DNA of 64,000 nt from Dehalococcoidia bacterium (GTDB lineage Bacteria; Chloroflexota; Dehalococcoidia; Tepidiformales; Tepidiformaceae), in assembly GCA_022826585.1 (NCBI GenBank), contig JAJDUR010000032.1:1-64000 (forward strand). The letters run 5' to 3'. Each line of letters opens with the position of its first letter. Within the stretch, counting starts at the first letter, position 1. A program made the position numbers and the translations under genes. Below the pieces are notes generated by a model. It had not been told where the DNA came from and did no database searches. It saw nothing but the letters and a program-made list of their open reading frames with translations. Positions 55,476 through 64,000 of this stretch are shown here, piece after piece.

Positions 55476-57527
55476 TTGAAGCCGCGACTTGTCCGTTCCA
55501 TCGTGGCGGCTGCTCTCCTTGCCCTCGTGATCTGGGTGGCGTTGCCGCCCGAGGACGCCGACGCCGAGACCGATCCCCCCACAGTCACGATCACGCTGCA
55601 CCCCGGTTGGAACATGGTCGGGTGGGTCGGCCCAACCACACCCGCTGCCCAGCTCCTTGAGGAGGTCCCGCAGCTCCGGCAGGTCCTCGCCTGGGATGCT
55701 GATGCACAGCGCTACCAGGGAGTGACTGCGCTGGAGACAGGACAGGGGCTGTGGCTGGAGTTCGGCGGGGACGGACCCGCCGAAGTTGCCGTTCCCGTTT
55801 CCGACGGCAACGTACTACTCACGCTCGACGCCGGGCACAATCTCGTCGGTTGGGCTGGGGCCGACGGCACGGCCATCGAGGAGGCGGTTGGTCGCTTCGG
55901 CGACACGCTGCTCGCCGCGTACCGATGGAATGCACCGGAGCAACACTTCGACCTGTACGCCCCCGGCGGGGGCGACTTCAACACCATCACGGAACTGAAC
56001 CGCGGCGATGCCCTCTTGGTGATGCTGGCAGAGGAAACGCGGTGGTGGCAGTCGGGGACGTGGAGGACGCGGTTCTCGTTCGGCGAGGGCGTATCCGCCG
56101 GGCGGGAAGTGGAGGTCCGGAGCGCGCTTGCCAACGTGATTGGATTCTTCGCAGAGCAGTACGGAGTCGAGCCGCCGGAGTTCACGCTGAGCACCGGCGA
56201 GGGAACCCCTAACGCTACGGTCACCTTCTTCGTCAGGCGGCCACAGGCAACTGAGACCGAAGTCCTTTCGAGCCTGAGCGTCGACACCCACACACGAGGC
56301 GACGAGCTCAAGGTAGCGCTGGCTCAAGAGTACTTTCACGTCCTTCAGGCCAGCCTCGCCCGGAAGCCCGGCATGCCCTCCTGGATGACCGGAGGGGCCG
56401 CGACGTACGCCGGTGCGGTTTACGGGGCTTCAATACTGAAAGAGGACGGCGCGACGATCCGGCAGAACTGGCACTACGACTCAGCGAGGTTCACCGGCCA
56501 CCTCAAGAGCCTCGAGGTCGGAGCCGCATCGTCTCGGCACTTCCCAAGAACCTACGACCTTGGAGCGATGGCCGTGGACTGGCTGGTCGGCCACGCGGCG
56601 CGAAGTTCCGGTACGGCGGCGGGGACACCGCCAAGGGAGCCCATCCCTCTGAGGGAACAGGCAGAGCATGACGCGTTCATCCAGTACTACCGCCTGCTGG
56701 CTTCCTCGGAGACCTGGCAGGACGCGTTCGAGACTGCTTTCGAAATCAGCCCAGAAGATTTCTACAGGCAGTTTGAGCTCTATCGCGAGGAGTTGGCCGG
56801 ACCGGTCATCGTGACCTTCGGGAATATCCCTGCAGCAACCTACGCCGCCTACGAGGCTGAGCTGAACAACACGTACGCGTTCTTCATCGAGACCCTGGGC
56901 GTGAGGCCATTCCCGTACTTCCTGTACCTGGCAGACGAAGCGTCGGGGCGCGCCACCTACCGCGACTGGTATCACCCGGGCCTGCCGGACACTAGCCCGT
57001 ACAACTGCCTGTCCGGCGATACCTTCAGTGTCTTCCATGTGGTGACGTGCAGGGATGCCCTCACACATAGCACCTACTTCCCGAAATACTTCGGGGTGCT
57101 GGACTTGAGGGTGAAACTGGGCCCGGACTGGCTGCGGCTCGGAATCCAGCTGTACACCGAGTACCGCTACGCAGCGAGTGTAGAGCGCCTCTCGTACGAC
57201 CTCGAACTGGCCAGGCGAACCTTCTTCATCGGGCACCTCGACACTACAACGCTGTCGCAGCTCGTGGACCGAGCCAGCTGGAACGCCGCGCATGGATTGG
57301 AGAGGTGGAGCCTGGCCTTTGTCGCCGTTGACTGGTTGGTCGAGCGGTCCGGGAAGGGAGTACTGGCTGAGTATCTCCGCCTCCTCCCCCGCGGTAGGCT
57401 CGACGAAGATACCTACGTACCGGGCGCGGGGAGCTGGGAGGCGGCCTTCGAGCAAGCCTTCGGCCTGACCATCGACGAGTTCTACGACGAGTTCGCGGAG
57501 TACCGAGCCGGGCTGTCGCAGCCCTGA
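55476..57527 (+). CDS. Large secreted protein, two N-terminal W-rich repeats plus two peptidase-MA-like segments (degenerate active site)
   Basis: Signal peptide MKPRLVRSIVAAALLALVIWVAL; HPGWNMVGWVG and DAGHNLVGWAG; AQEYFHVLQASLARKPGMPSWMTGGAATYAGA; repeated AVDWLV...AFE.AF.I...FY..F..YR. Confidence 0.75.
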   Translation: MKPRLVRSIVAAALLALVIWVALPPEDADAETDPPTVTITLHPGWNMVGWVGPTTPAAQLLEEVPQLRQVLAWDADAQRYQGVTALETGQGLWLEFGGDGPAEVAVPVSDGNVLLTLDAGHNLVGWAGADGTAIEEAVGRFGDTLLAAYRWNAPEQHFDLYAPGGGDFNTITELNRGDALLVMLAEETRWWQSGTWRTRFSFGEGVSAGREVEVRSALANVIGFFAEQYGVEPPEFTLSTGEGTPNATVTFFVRRPQATETEVLSSLSVDTHTRGDELKVALAQEYFHVLQASLARKPGMPSWMTGGAATYAGAVYGASILKEDGATIRQNWHYDSARFTGHLKSLEVGAASSRHFPRTYDLGAMAVDWLVGHAARSSGTAAGTPPREPIPLREQAEHDAFIQYYRLLASSETWQDAFETAFEISPEDFYRQFELYREELAGPVIVTFGNIPAATYAAYEAELNNTYAFFIETLGVRPFPYFLYLADEASGRATYRDWYHPGLPDTSPYNCLSGDTFSVFHVVTCRDALTHSTYFPKYFGVLDLRVKLGPDWLRLGIQLYTEYRYAASVERLSYDLELARRTFFIGHLDTTTLSQLVDRASWNAAHGLERWSLAFVAVDWLVERSGKGVLAEYLRLLPRGRLDEDTYVPGAGSWEAAFEQAFGLTIDEFYDEFAEYRAGLSQP

Positions 57528-57626
57528 CCCCGACGGCCCGGAGCGCACTCCGTGCGTGGCCGACCGGGGTGCGGACGTGCGACACTCCGTCGCGGCTACG
57601 CCCCCACAGGCGGCAAGGAGCACGCA

Positions 57627-58010
57627 GTGGCACTCGAACCGGGCCCGATGCAGGTGATCCACAAGGCCTTCACGACCAAGGAAGAGGTGCTCGAAGACCT
57701 GAAGCGCCTCGACCTCTGGCCGACCACGTACGTGTCGGAGCGGATGGAGGAGCTGCCCCTGCACTGGCACAACGTCGACAACTGCGGGTACGTACTGGAG
57801 GGGAACAGCTACGTGCTCAACGAGCACGGCGAGCGCTTCCCGCTCGGCCCGGGGGACAAGCTGGTGATCCCGGCCGGGGCGATCCACGCCGAGGGCGCGG
57901 TCAAGGAGCGGATGGTCTACATCGTGGGCATCTCCGAGGCGGCGAACCTGTTCGATGTTCTTGAGCTGCGCGACCCCAAGGACAGCCCGCTCTTCCAGAA
58001 GGCGAGCTGA
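57627..58010 (+). CDS. Cupin-domain protein
   Basis: LPLHWHNVDNCGYVLEGNSYVLNEHGERFPLGPGDKLVIPAGAIHAEGAV; GTG start. Confidence 0.88.
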   Translation: MALEPGPMQVIHKAFTTKEEVLEDLKRLDLWPTTYVSERMEELPLHWHNVDNCGYVLEGNSYVLNEHGERFPLGPGDKLVIPAGAIHAEGAVKERMVYIVGISEAANLFDVLELRDPKDSPLFQKAS

Positions 58011-58018
58011 CCCTCGGC

Positions 58019-59074
58019 GTGGAGAATGCTCCCGCGTTCGGGCTGAACCGCTGGGATTGGACCTCGACCGAGGCCTTCGTGACCGACATCGAGCTGGGGG
58101 AGGAGCTGGGTTGGGACTACGCACTCATCCCCTGGAACCCGCTCTCGCGACGCGACCCCTGGATGGAGCTGGCCGTCGCCGCGGGACGCACGTCCCGCAT
58201 CAAGCTGGGGTTGCTGCTCGATAACCCGGTGCTGCACCACCCGGCCGTCTCGGCCAGCTCGATCGCGACGCTCGACGAGATCTCGGGCGGGCGCGCGCTC
58301 CTGACGCTGGGCGTCGGCGACACGGCCGTGCGCTGGCTGGGGCTGCGTCCCGCGCGGGTGGCGGAGCTGGAGGAGGCGACGGTGCTCGCGCGGCGGCTGC
58401 TCGCGGAGGAGGCTGTGGACGTGGGGGCGGTGCGTCCGGCGGCGCTGCTCCACGCGCGCCCGGTTCCGGTATGGATCGCGGCGGGAGGCCCGAAGACGGT
58501 CGAGATGGCCGGGCGCGTGGCGGACGGCGTTTTCCTGCGAGTGGGGCGCCACCCGGAGAACCTGCGAACGGCCATCGCGCGGGTGCACGCGGGGGCGCGG
58601 GAAGCGGGGCGGGACCCGGACGAGATCGGCATCGGGCTCATCTTCCACACGGTCATGAGCGACGACCCCGGGGAGATTCGAGCAACAGCTCGGTCGATGG
58701 CGGCGGGGTATTACGAGTACTCGCCGGCGCTGTTCGAGATTCCGGGCCTGCCCTGGGACGGGCCCTCGGTCGGGGAGCTGAAGCAGCAGGTCTACCCGGA
58801 CTTCCACCACGCTCCGGACCTCGTCGAGTCGGGCAACCTCGTGAGCTTCCTCAGCGAGGAGACGGCGGACTCCTTCGCCCTGTTCGGCTCGGCGGACGAC
58901 ATCGCCGGCCAGCTCCGCGCGGCGATCGAGGCCGTCGGGCGGGTCGACATCGTCGTGCCGCACCCGGTCCCGATGCCGGTTCCGGGTGCACCGATCGCGC
59001 GCTCGGTTCCGCCGGCGCTGGCGGGAGCCGACTACAAGGCGTGGTTCGCGTCGGAAGTGATGCCGCGGCTGTAG
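58019..59074 (+). CDS. LLM-class flavin/F420-dependent oxidoreductase
   Basis: AGRTSRIKLGLLLDNPVLHHPAVSASSIATLDEISGGRALLTLGVGD...PVPVWIAAGGPKTVEMAGRVADGVFL. Confidence 0.92.
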   Translation: MENAPAFGLNRWDWTSTEAFVTDIELGEELGWDYALIPWNPLSRRDPWMELAVAAGRTSRIKLGLLLDNPVLHHPAVSASSIATLDEISGGRALLTLGVGDTAVRWLGLRPARVAELEEATVLARRLLAEEAVDVGAVRPAALLHARPVPVWIAAGGPKTVEMAGRVADGVFLRVGRHPENLRTAIARVHAGAREAGRDPDEIGIGLIFHTVMSDDPGEIRATARSMAAGYYEYSPALFEIPGLPWDGPSVGELKQQVYPDFHHAPDLVESGNLVSFLSEETADSFALFGSADDIAGQLRAAIEAVGRVDIVVPHPVPMPVPGAPIARSVPPALAGADYKAWFASEVMPRL

Positions 59075-59141
59075 GCACCGGTAGACCCGGCGCGGTCACA
59101 CGGGCGCCATTGCAGTCCGTAGTATTGCGGCGAGGTGGCCC

Positions 59142-60878
59142 ATGGCTGAGTTCGACATCGTCGTCAAGGGCGGAACCATCATCGACGGGCTGCGGACGCC
59201 CCGCTACGTGGCCGACATCGGCATCGGGGACGGGCGCATCGGCTACATCGGCAAGCTGAACGCCTCGGACGGCGAGCGGGTGCTGGACGCCGGCGGGCTC
59301 ATCGTTGCACCGGGGTTCGTGGACCTGCACACGCACTACGACGGGCAGAACTACTGGGATCCCTACTGCTCCATCTCGGGCTGGCACGGGGTCACGTCGG
59401 TGGTGATTGGGAACTGCGGGTTCGGGTTCGCGCCGGTGAAGGCGGACGACCGCGAGCGGGCGATGCTCTCGCTGGCCCGGAACGAGGCGGTTCCGCTCGA
59501 GTCGATGCAGGAAGGGATGCCGTGGGACTGGGAGACCTATCCCGAGTTCCTGGACAGCATGGAGCGCACGCCGAAGGGCGTGAACGTCCTGAGCTACGTG
59601 GGCCTGAGCCCGTTGATGATGTACGTGATGGGGCTGGAGGCGGCGAAGAGCCGCCTGCCGAACGACGCCGAGATGGCGGAGATGTCGCGCATCCTGGAGG
59701 AGGCGATCGAGGCGGGAGGCTGCGGCTTCTCGGCTCAGGTGCTGGGACCGGGGAGCGGCCAGCGCGACTACGACGGCACGCCGATGATCACCGACACGAT
59801 GGCGCCCGAGACGCTGATCGCGTTCGCGGAGGTATTGGCGAAGTGCCGGGCGGGCTTCATCCAGCTCACGGGCGGCGGCATGGAGCTGAACGAGCAGCTG
59901 GCCGAGGTGAGCGGGCGGCCGGTCATCTACAACCTCATCCTCGCCATGCCCCAGGACCAGCACGGGAACAAGATGGAGGGGCACCACAAGACGATCGCCT
60001 GGCTGAACGAGGCGAACGCGCGCGGGAACCGCATCTACGGGCAGGCGGTGACGGTGAAGATCGGCTACGAGTTCACGCTCGAGCACTGGAACATGTTCGA
60101 TACGCACGAGCTGTGGCGGGAGATGACGCTGGGGACGGTGGAGGAGCGGCAGGCGAAGATGGCGGACCCCGATCGGCGCCCTGCCCTGCGCACGGAGTAC
60201 GACGAGGGCAAGGGCCCCAGCGCTCCGGGGCGGGACGAGGAGGCGGAGATTGCCGGGCACGTCGGGCGGGGGCTGGCGGTGCTGACGGTGCAGGAGGTGG
60301 AGGACCCCTCGCTGAAGCACTTCGAAGGGCTGACGGTGCAGGAGATCGCCGACCAGAGCGGGAAGCACGTGATCGACGCGTTCCTCGACCTGGGCGTGGC
60401 GGACAACCTGCACACGACCTGGGTGACGCCGCCGGAGGAGACGGACGTGCAGTCGATGAGCGAGGTCGCGAACTCGCCCTTCGCGCTGCCGGGGGTCTCC
60501 GACGGCGGGGCGCACACGAAGTTCCTCGCAATGGGCGTCTACCCCACGGAGATGCTCTCCGAGCTGGTGCGCGACCACGGGATCATGGACCTGGAGCAGG
60601 CGCACTGGCGCCTGAGCGCGTACCCGGCGATGGCGGCGGGCTTCAAGGACCGGGGCTGGATCAAGGAAGGCTCACCGGCCGACATCGTCATCTACGACCT
60701 GGAGAACCTGGGCATCGGGCCTATGGAGAAGGTGTACGACCTTCCCGCCGGCCAGTGGCGGCGGGTGCGCCGCCCCGAGGGCTACCGCTGGATTCTCGTG
60801 AACGGAGAAGTGACCGTGGAGGACGGGGAGACGACCGGGGCAACGCCGGGTCGACTCCTTCGCTACGGCGCAGGCTAG
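59142..60878 (+). CDS. D-aminoacylase/N-acyl-D-amino-acid deacylase-like amidohydrolase
   Basis: FDIVVKGGTIIDGLRTPRYVADIGIGDGRIGYIG...APGFVDLHTHYDGQNYWDPYCSISGWHGVTSVVIGNCGFGFAP...SDGGAHTKF. Confidence 0.92.
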   Translation: MAEFDIVVKGGTIIDGLRTPRYVADIGIGDGRIGYIGKLNASDGERVLDAGGLIVAPGFVDLHTHYDGQNYWDPYCSISGWHGVTSVVIGNCGFGFAPVKADDRERAMLSLARNEAVPLESMQEGMPWDWETYPEFLDSMERTPKGVNVLSYVGLSPLMMYVMGLEAAKSRLPNDAEMAEMSRILEEAIEAGGCGFSAQVLGPGSGQRDYDGTPMITDTMAPETLIAFAEVLAKCRAGFIQLTGGGMELNEQLAEVSGRPVIYNLILAMPQDQHGNKMEGHHKTIAWLNEANARGNRIYGQAVTVKIGYEFTLEHWNMFDTHELWREMTLGTVEERQAKMADPDRRPALRTEYDEGKGPSAPGRDEEAEIAGHVGRGLAVLTVQEVEDPSLKHFEGLTVQEIADQSGKHVIDAFLDLGVADNLHTTWVTPPEETDVQSMSEVANSPFALPGVSDGGAHTKFLAMGVYPTEMLSELVRDHGIMDLEQAHWRLSAYPAMAAGFKDRGWIKEGSPADIVIYDLENLGIGPMEKVYDLPAGQWRRVRRPEGYRWILVNGEVTVEDGETTGATPGRLLRYGAG

Positions 60879-60910
60879 GCATCACCAGAACAGGCAGGAG
60901 GAACCAGATC

Positions 60911-61297
60911 ATGCCGAAATTCGTGCTCATCGGGCTGTGCGAGCCCACCGGTCCAGACGCCCAGGAGGCGTTCGACGAGTGGTTCGTCGACCAGCACATC
61001 GAGGACACGGCCAAGTGTCCGAACTTCATCCGGGGGAGCGTGTTCAAGCTGAGCGGGCCCCACGGGAACGGCGAGACCGTCTCGGGCTACCTCTCCCTCT
61101 ACGAGGTGGAGGCGGACAGCTACGACGAGGCGGAGAACACCCTCAACGCCTGGCAGCGCGACCCGGACGCGTGGGAAGGCCGCAAGGTCCACCGCGAGAC
61201 GGGGGAGAAGCTGGGCGGCATCCCCATCGCGGTCAACGGGTCCGGCTGGTACGAGCTGATCAACTACTGGGACGGGCCCAAGGCGAGCGCGCGGTGA
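60911..61297 (+). CDS. DUF4286-like/EthD-type dimeric alpha-beta barrel protein
   Basis: MPKFVLIGLCEPTGPDAQEAFDEWFVDQHIEDTAKCPNFIRGSVFKLS...YLSLYEVEADSYDEAENTL. Confidence 0.65.
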   Translation: MPKFVLIGLCEPTGPDAQEAFDEWFVDQHIEDTAKCPNFIRGSVFKLSGPHGNGETVSGYLSLYEVEADSYDEAENTLNAWQRDPDAWEGRKVHRETGEKLGGIPIAVNGSGWYELINYWDGPKASAR

Positions 61298-61322
61298 CGG
61301 CTGCCTCGACGGGGACTCGCGC

Positions 61323-61760
61323 GTGACCAGCCCGCGCGGCATGAGCCGCGAGCAGATCGAGGCGTTCCTCGCCGAGCCGCGGAACGCCATGGTGGGCGCC
61401 ATCCGCAAGGACGGCCGCCCGCAGATGACGCCGAACTGGTTCCACTGGGACGGGTCGCGGTTCTACATCTCGACGACGAAGGCGCGGCGGAAGTACGAGA
61501 ACTTCAGCCGCGATCCGCGCGTGCAACTCGCCATCGACGACGCGACCGGCTTCCGCACGGTGCTCGTGGACGGCACGGTCGAGCTGCGCGACGACCACGA
61601 GGCGGTGTTCGAGCAGTTCAAGGCGCTCCGCGCCAAGTACGGGCGCGAACAGGACGACGAGGCGTTCCTGGCGGAGTTGAGGCGGGACGAGCGCGTCCTG
61701 CTCGTAATCACGCCGGACAAGCCGATCGACGAATGGACCTCGTGGGGTCCGCCAGGCTAA
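61323..61760 (+). CDS. PPOX-class (pyridoxamine 5'-phosphate oxidase-fold, possibly F420-dependent) protein
   Basis: EQIEAFLAEPRNAMVGAIRKDGRPQMTPNWFHWDGSRFYISTTKARRKYENFSRDPRVQLAIDD; GTG start. Confidence 0.9.
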   Translation: MTSPRGMSREQIEAFLAEPRNAMVGAIRKDGRPQMTPNWFHWDGSRFYISTTKARRKYENFSRDPRVQLAIDDATGFRTVLVDGTVELRDDHEAVFEQFKALRAKYGREQDDEAFLAELRRDERVLLVITPDKPIDEWTSWGPPG

Positions 61761-61771
61761 GGAGAAACACC

Positions 61772-62227
61772 ATGGTTACCCCTGAAGAGCTTTGCGAAAT
61801 CGAGGAGATCAAGGAGGTTCGCTACCTCTACACCCACTACTACGACGGACAGCGGGTGGAGGAGCTGGCAGACCTGTTCACCGAGGACGCGGTGTGCGAG
61901 TTCGGCGAGGAGTACGGCGGCAACTGGGTCGGCCGGGAGCAGATCTACAACAACTACAAGAACTTCATCGAGGGCGAGGGCGACGACCCGCACGGCGTGA
62001 TGCATGCGGTCGTGAACCCATGGATCCGGCTCGTGGACGAGACCACGGCTCACGGCCGCTGGTACCTGCTCGATCTGCGCACGACGGAGGGAGTGGAGAA
62101 CCCGCTCATCCTGTTCGGGATCTACGACGAGACCTACAAGAAGACGTCGGACGGCTGGAAGATCCAGCGCACGCGGATCGACTTCCTCTGGCCTCGGCGC
62201 GAGTACCAGCCGAGCGCCAACCTCTAG
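61772..62227 (+). CDS. SnoaL-like (NTF2-fold) protein
   Basis: MVTPEELCEIEEIKEVRYLYTHYYDGQRVEELADLFTEDAVCEFGEEYGGNWVGREQIYNNY. Confidence 0.88.
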   Translation: MVTPEELCEIEEIKEVRYLYTHYYDGQRVEELADLFTEDAVCEFGEEYGGNWVGREQIYNNYKNFIEGEGDDPHGVMHAVVNPWIRLVDETTAHGRWYLLDLRTTEGVENPLILFGIYDETYKKTSDGWKIQRTRIDFLWPRREYQPSANL

Positions 62228-62237
62228 GGGCGCAGCA

Positions 62238-62687
62238 GTGGTCACGCCCGAGGAACTCTGCGAGATCGAGGAGATCAAGAATCTCCGCTACCTCTACGCG
62301 CACTACTACGACGGGAACCGCGTGGACGAACTGGTCGACCTGTTCACAGAGGACGCGGTGTGCGACTTCGGTGAGAGCTACGGCAAGTGGGTGGGCAAGG
62401 AGGAGATCAGCCGGCAGTATTCGGCTACCGCCACGAGCGGGCGTACCGACTACGGGATTCTCCACAACGTGATGAACCCCTGGATCCGCCTCGTCGACGA
62501 GACGACGGCACGGGGCCGCTGGTACCTGCTCAACATTCGCTCGACGGTGGGGGAAACGAACCCGCTGATGCTGGCCGGCATCTACGACGAGACCTACAAG
62601 AAGACGGGGGACGGCTGGAAGATCCACCGCACCCGTATCGACTTCCTCTGGCCCCGGCGCGAGTACGCGGGCAGCACGGACCTGTAG
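62238..62687 (+). CDS. SnoaL-like (NTF2-fold) protein, tandem paralog
   Basis: MVTPEELCEIEEIKNLRYLYAHYYDGNRVDELVDLFTEDAVCDFGESYGKWVGKEEISRQY; nearly collinear with the preceding gene. Confidence 0.88.
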   Translation: MVTPEELCEIEEIKNLRYLYAHYYDGNRVDELVDLFTEDAVCDFGESYGKWVGKEEISRQYSATATSGRTDYGILHNVMNPWIRLVDETTARGRWYLLNIRSTVGETNPLMLAGIYDETYKKTGDGWKIHRTRIDFLWPRREYAGSTDL

Positions 62688-62699
62688 GGAGCCCCGGCG

Positions 62700-63779
62700 A
62701 TGGTGGAGTTCTGGACGACGTCGGTCGGCCGCCCCGAGAAGGTCGTACGGACCGCGGTAGGGGCGGAGGAGCGGGGGTGGGACGGGATCGGCACGCCCTA
62801 CGCCCCCACGATGGCGTTCGATCCGTACGTCGTCCTGTCCTCCGTGGCGCGCGAGACGAGCCGCTTGCAGGTGGCGACGTGGGTCGCGACACCGGCATCG
62901 CACACGCCGGCGGCAGCGGCAGGGTCCATCAAGACGGTGCAGGCGCTCTCGGGCGGGCGGGCCGTGCTCGGGCTCGGGCGGGGCGACTCGGCGATGGCCT
63001 ACCTCGGCATGGCGCCGGCGCCGCTCAAGTTCTTCGAGGCGTACGTGAGCCGCCTGCGGAACTACCTGCAGGACGACCCGCAGCCGTTTGACCTCAACCT
63101 CGACGGTGGCGGGCACTTCCCGCCAGTCGACCGCCTCGGACTGGCACAGACGGCGAAAGAGGCACGGTTCGGGCTGTTCATGAAGGGGATCGAGCCGGTT
63201 CCTCTCGACCTGCCGGCCACGGGCCCGAAGGTCCTCGCCATCGCGGCCCGACATGCCGACCGCGTGACCACCGCCGTCGGCGCAGCCCCCGAACGGGTGG
63301 CCTGGGCGACCGGAGTGGTGCGGGAGGCACGCGAAGCGGCGGGCGTTTCGCGCCCGCTCAGCCTTGGCGCCTGGATACCGGTCGCGGTCACGAGCGACCG
63401 CGAGGCCGGCCGCCGCATGCTGAGCGGCACGGCGACCTCGATGGCGCGCTTCACCTCGATGTACGGCGAGGTCGTGGCCCCTGTTTCCGACTCCGACCGC
63501 GAGGTGTACCAGCGCATCCACGACTCCTACACGCTGGCGGGGCACTTCCGGGAGGGTTCGGCGCAGTCGCAGGTCGTGCCGGACGAGTTTTACGACCGGT
63601 TCGCGATCATCGGCCCGCCCGATTACTGCGTCGAGCGCCTCCAGGCGCTTATCGACCTCGGCATCGAGCGCTTCATCGTCTCGGGGCCTTCCTCGGGCCC
63701 TGCCGCCTCGGCCACGCCGGAGCAAGCCGAGCCTGCGGAACGGCTCTTCGAGCAGGAGGTCATGCCGGCGCTCCGCTAA
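62700..63779 (+). CDS. LLM-class flavin/F420-dependent oxidoreductase
   Basis: VVLSSVARETSRLQVATWVATPASHTPAAAAGSIKTVQALSGGRAVLGLGRGDSAMAYLG. Confidence 0.92.
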   Translation: MVEFWTTSVGRPEKVVRTAVGAEERGWDGIGTPYAPTMAFDPYVVLSSVARETSRLQVATWVATPASHTPAAAAGSIKTVQALSGGRAVLGLGRGDSAMAYLGMAPAPLKFFEAYVSRLRNYLQDDPQPFDLNLDGGGHFPPVDRLGLAQTAKEARFGLFMKGIEPVPLDLPATGPKVLAIAARHADRVTTAVGAAPERVAWATGVVREAREAAGVSRPLSLGAWIPVAVTSDREAGRRMLSGTATSMARFTSMYGEVVAPVSDSDREVYQRIHDSYTLAGHFREGSAQSQVVPDEFYDRFAIIGPPDYCVERLQALIDLGIERFIVSGPSSGPAASATPEQAEPAERLFEQEVMPALR

Positions 63780-63793
63780 TCCCGACAGAGAAC

Positions 63794-63817
63794 GCGGCCC
63801 GCCGATCGGCGGGCCGC
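63794..63817. terminator. Candidate bidirectional terminator hairpin
   Basis: GCGGCCCGCC-GATC-GGCGGGCCGC perfect inverted repeat between convergent genes; no U-tract. Confidence 0.6.
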
Positions 63818-63857
63818 TGTGGCGTTCGGTGGGAGTTCCGCTGGCGCGGGTCTGGCC

Positions 63858-64000
63858 CTAGCCCGAGAGGTCGAGGGCCATGATGAGGAGGTCGCGGGGG
63901 AGGCCACGACGGTCCGTGACCCAGCCATGCAGCGTGGCCTCCTCCTGGAAGCCGAGTCGCTCGAAGGCGGCGCGTGCGCCTCCCTGGTCGACGGTCATCT
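63858..64000 (-). CDS. GNAT-family acetyltransferase, C-terminal fragment (runs off window end)
   Basis: Reverse translation ...TVDQGGARAAFERLGFQEEATLHGWVTDRRGLPRDLLIMALDLSG*. Confidence 0.7.
   Translation of the reverse strand, partial: MTVDQGGARAAFERLGFQEEATLHGWVTDRRGLPRDLLIMALDLSG

Noticed and set aside
63794-63817. Perfect palindrome as a restriction/recombination or regulator site
   Set aside because: Its position just after a stop codon between convergent genes fits a terminator hairpin better.

Overview
This is a GC-rich bacterial chromosomal window, nearly fully coding. Its gene content and style suggest Chloroflexota/Dehalococcoidia, but that is inference only. No CRISPR array, rRNA, transposase, integrase or prophage gene was recognised. 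Housekeeping parts: an arginine biosynthesis operon on the minus strand (argC-argJ-argB-argD-small membrane protein-argG); argS, lysS and serS; clpP, greA, coaD and rsmD; an ammonium transporter; class I aldolase; a histidine kinase/response regulator pair; tRNA-Arg(CCG) and tRNA-Gly(TCC). Accessory parts: a Cys-less thiolase-like/DUF35 pair, three cytochrome P450s, several SDRs and alpha/beta hydrolases, two tandem pairs of SnoaL-like proteins, a co-directional catabolic-looking cluster (cupin, two LLM flavin oxidoreductases, D-aminoacylase-like amidohydrolase, PPOX-type protein) and a PIN/RHH toxin-antitoxin pair. Main second-look items: (i) a 683-aa secreted protein that seems to be a double internal duplication with a degenerate gluzincin site (55.5-57.5 kb); (ii) the thiolase-like/DUF35 pair resembling Ltp2-type retro-aldolases; (iii) the 57.6-63.8 kb oxidoreductase cluster; (iv) genes that appear to lack ATG/GTG/TTG starts and are missed or truncated in the ORF track; (v) an ACP-like protein with PSP in place of DSL; (vi) a repeat-rich lipoprotein next to the two-component system. 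All family calls come from reading the translations; no database search was run.
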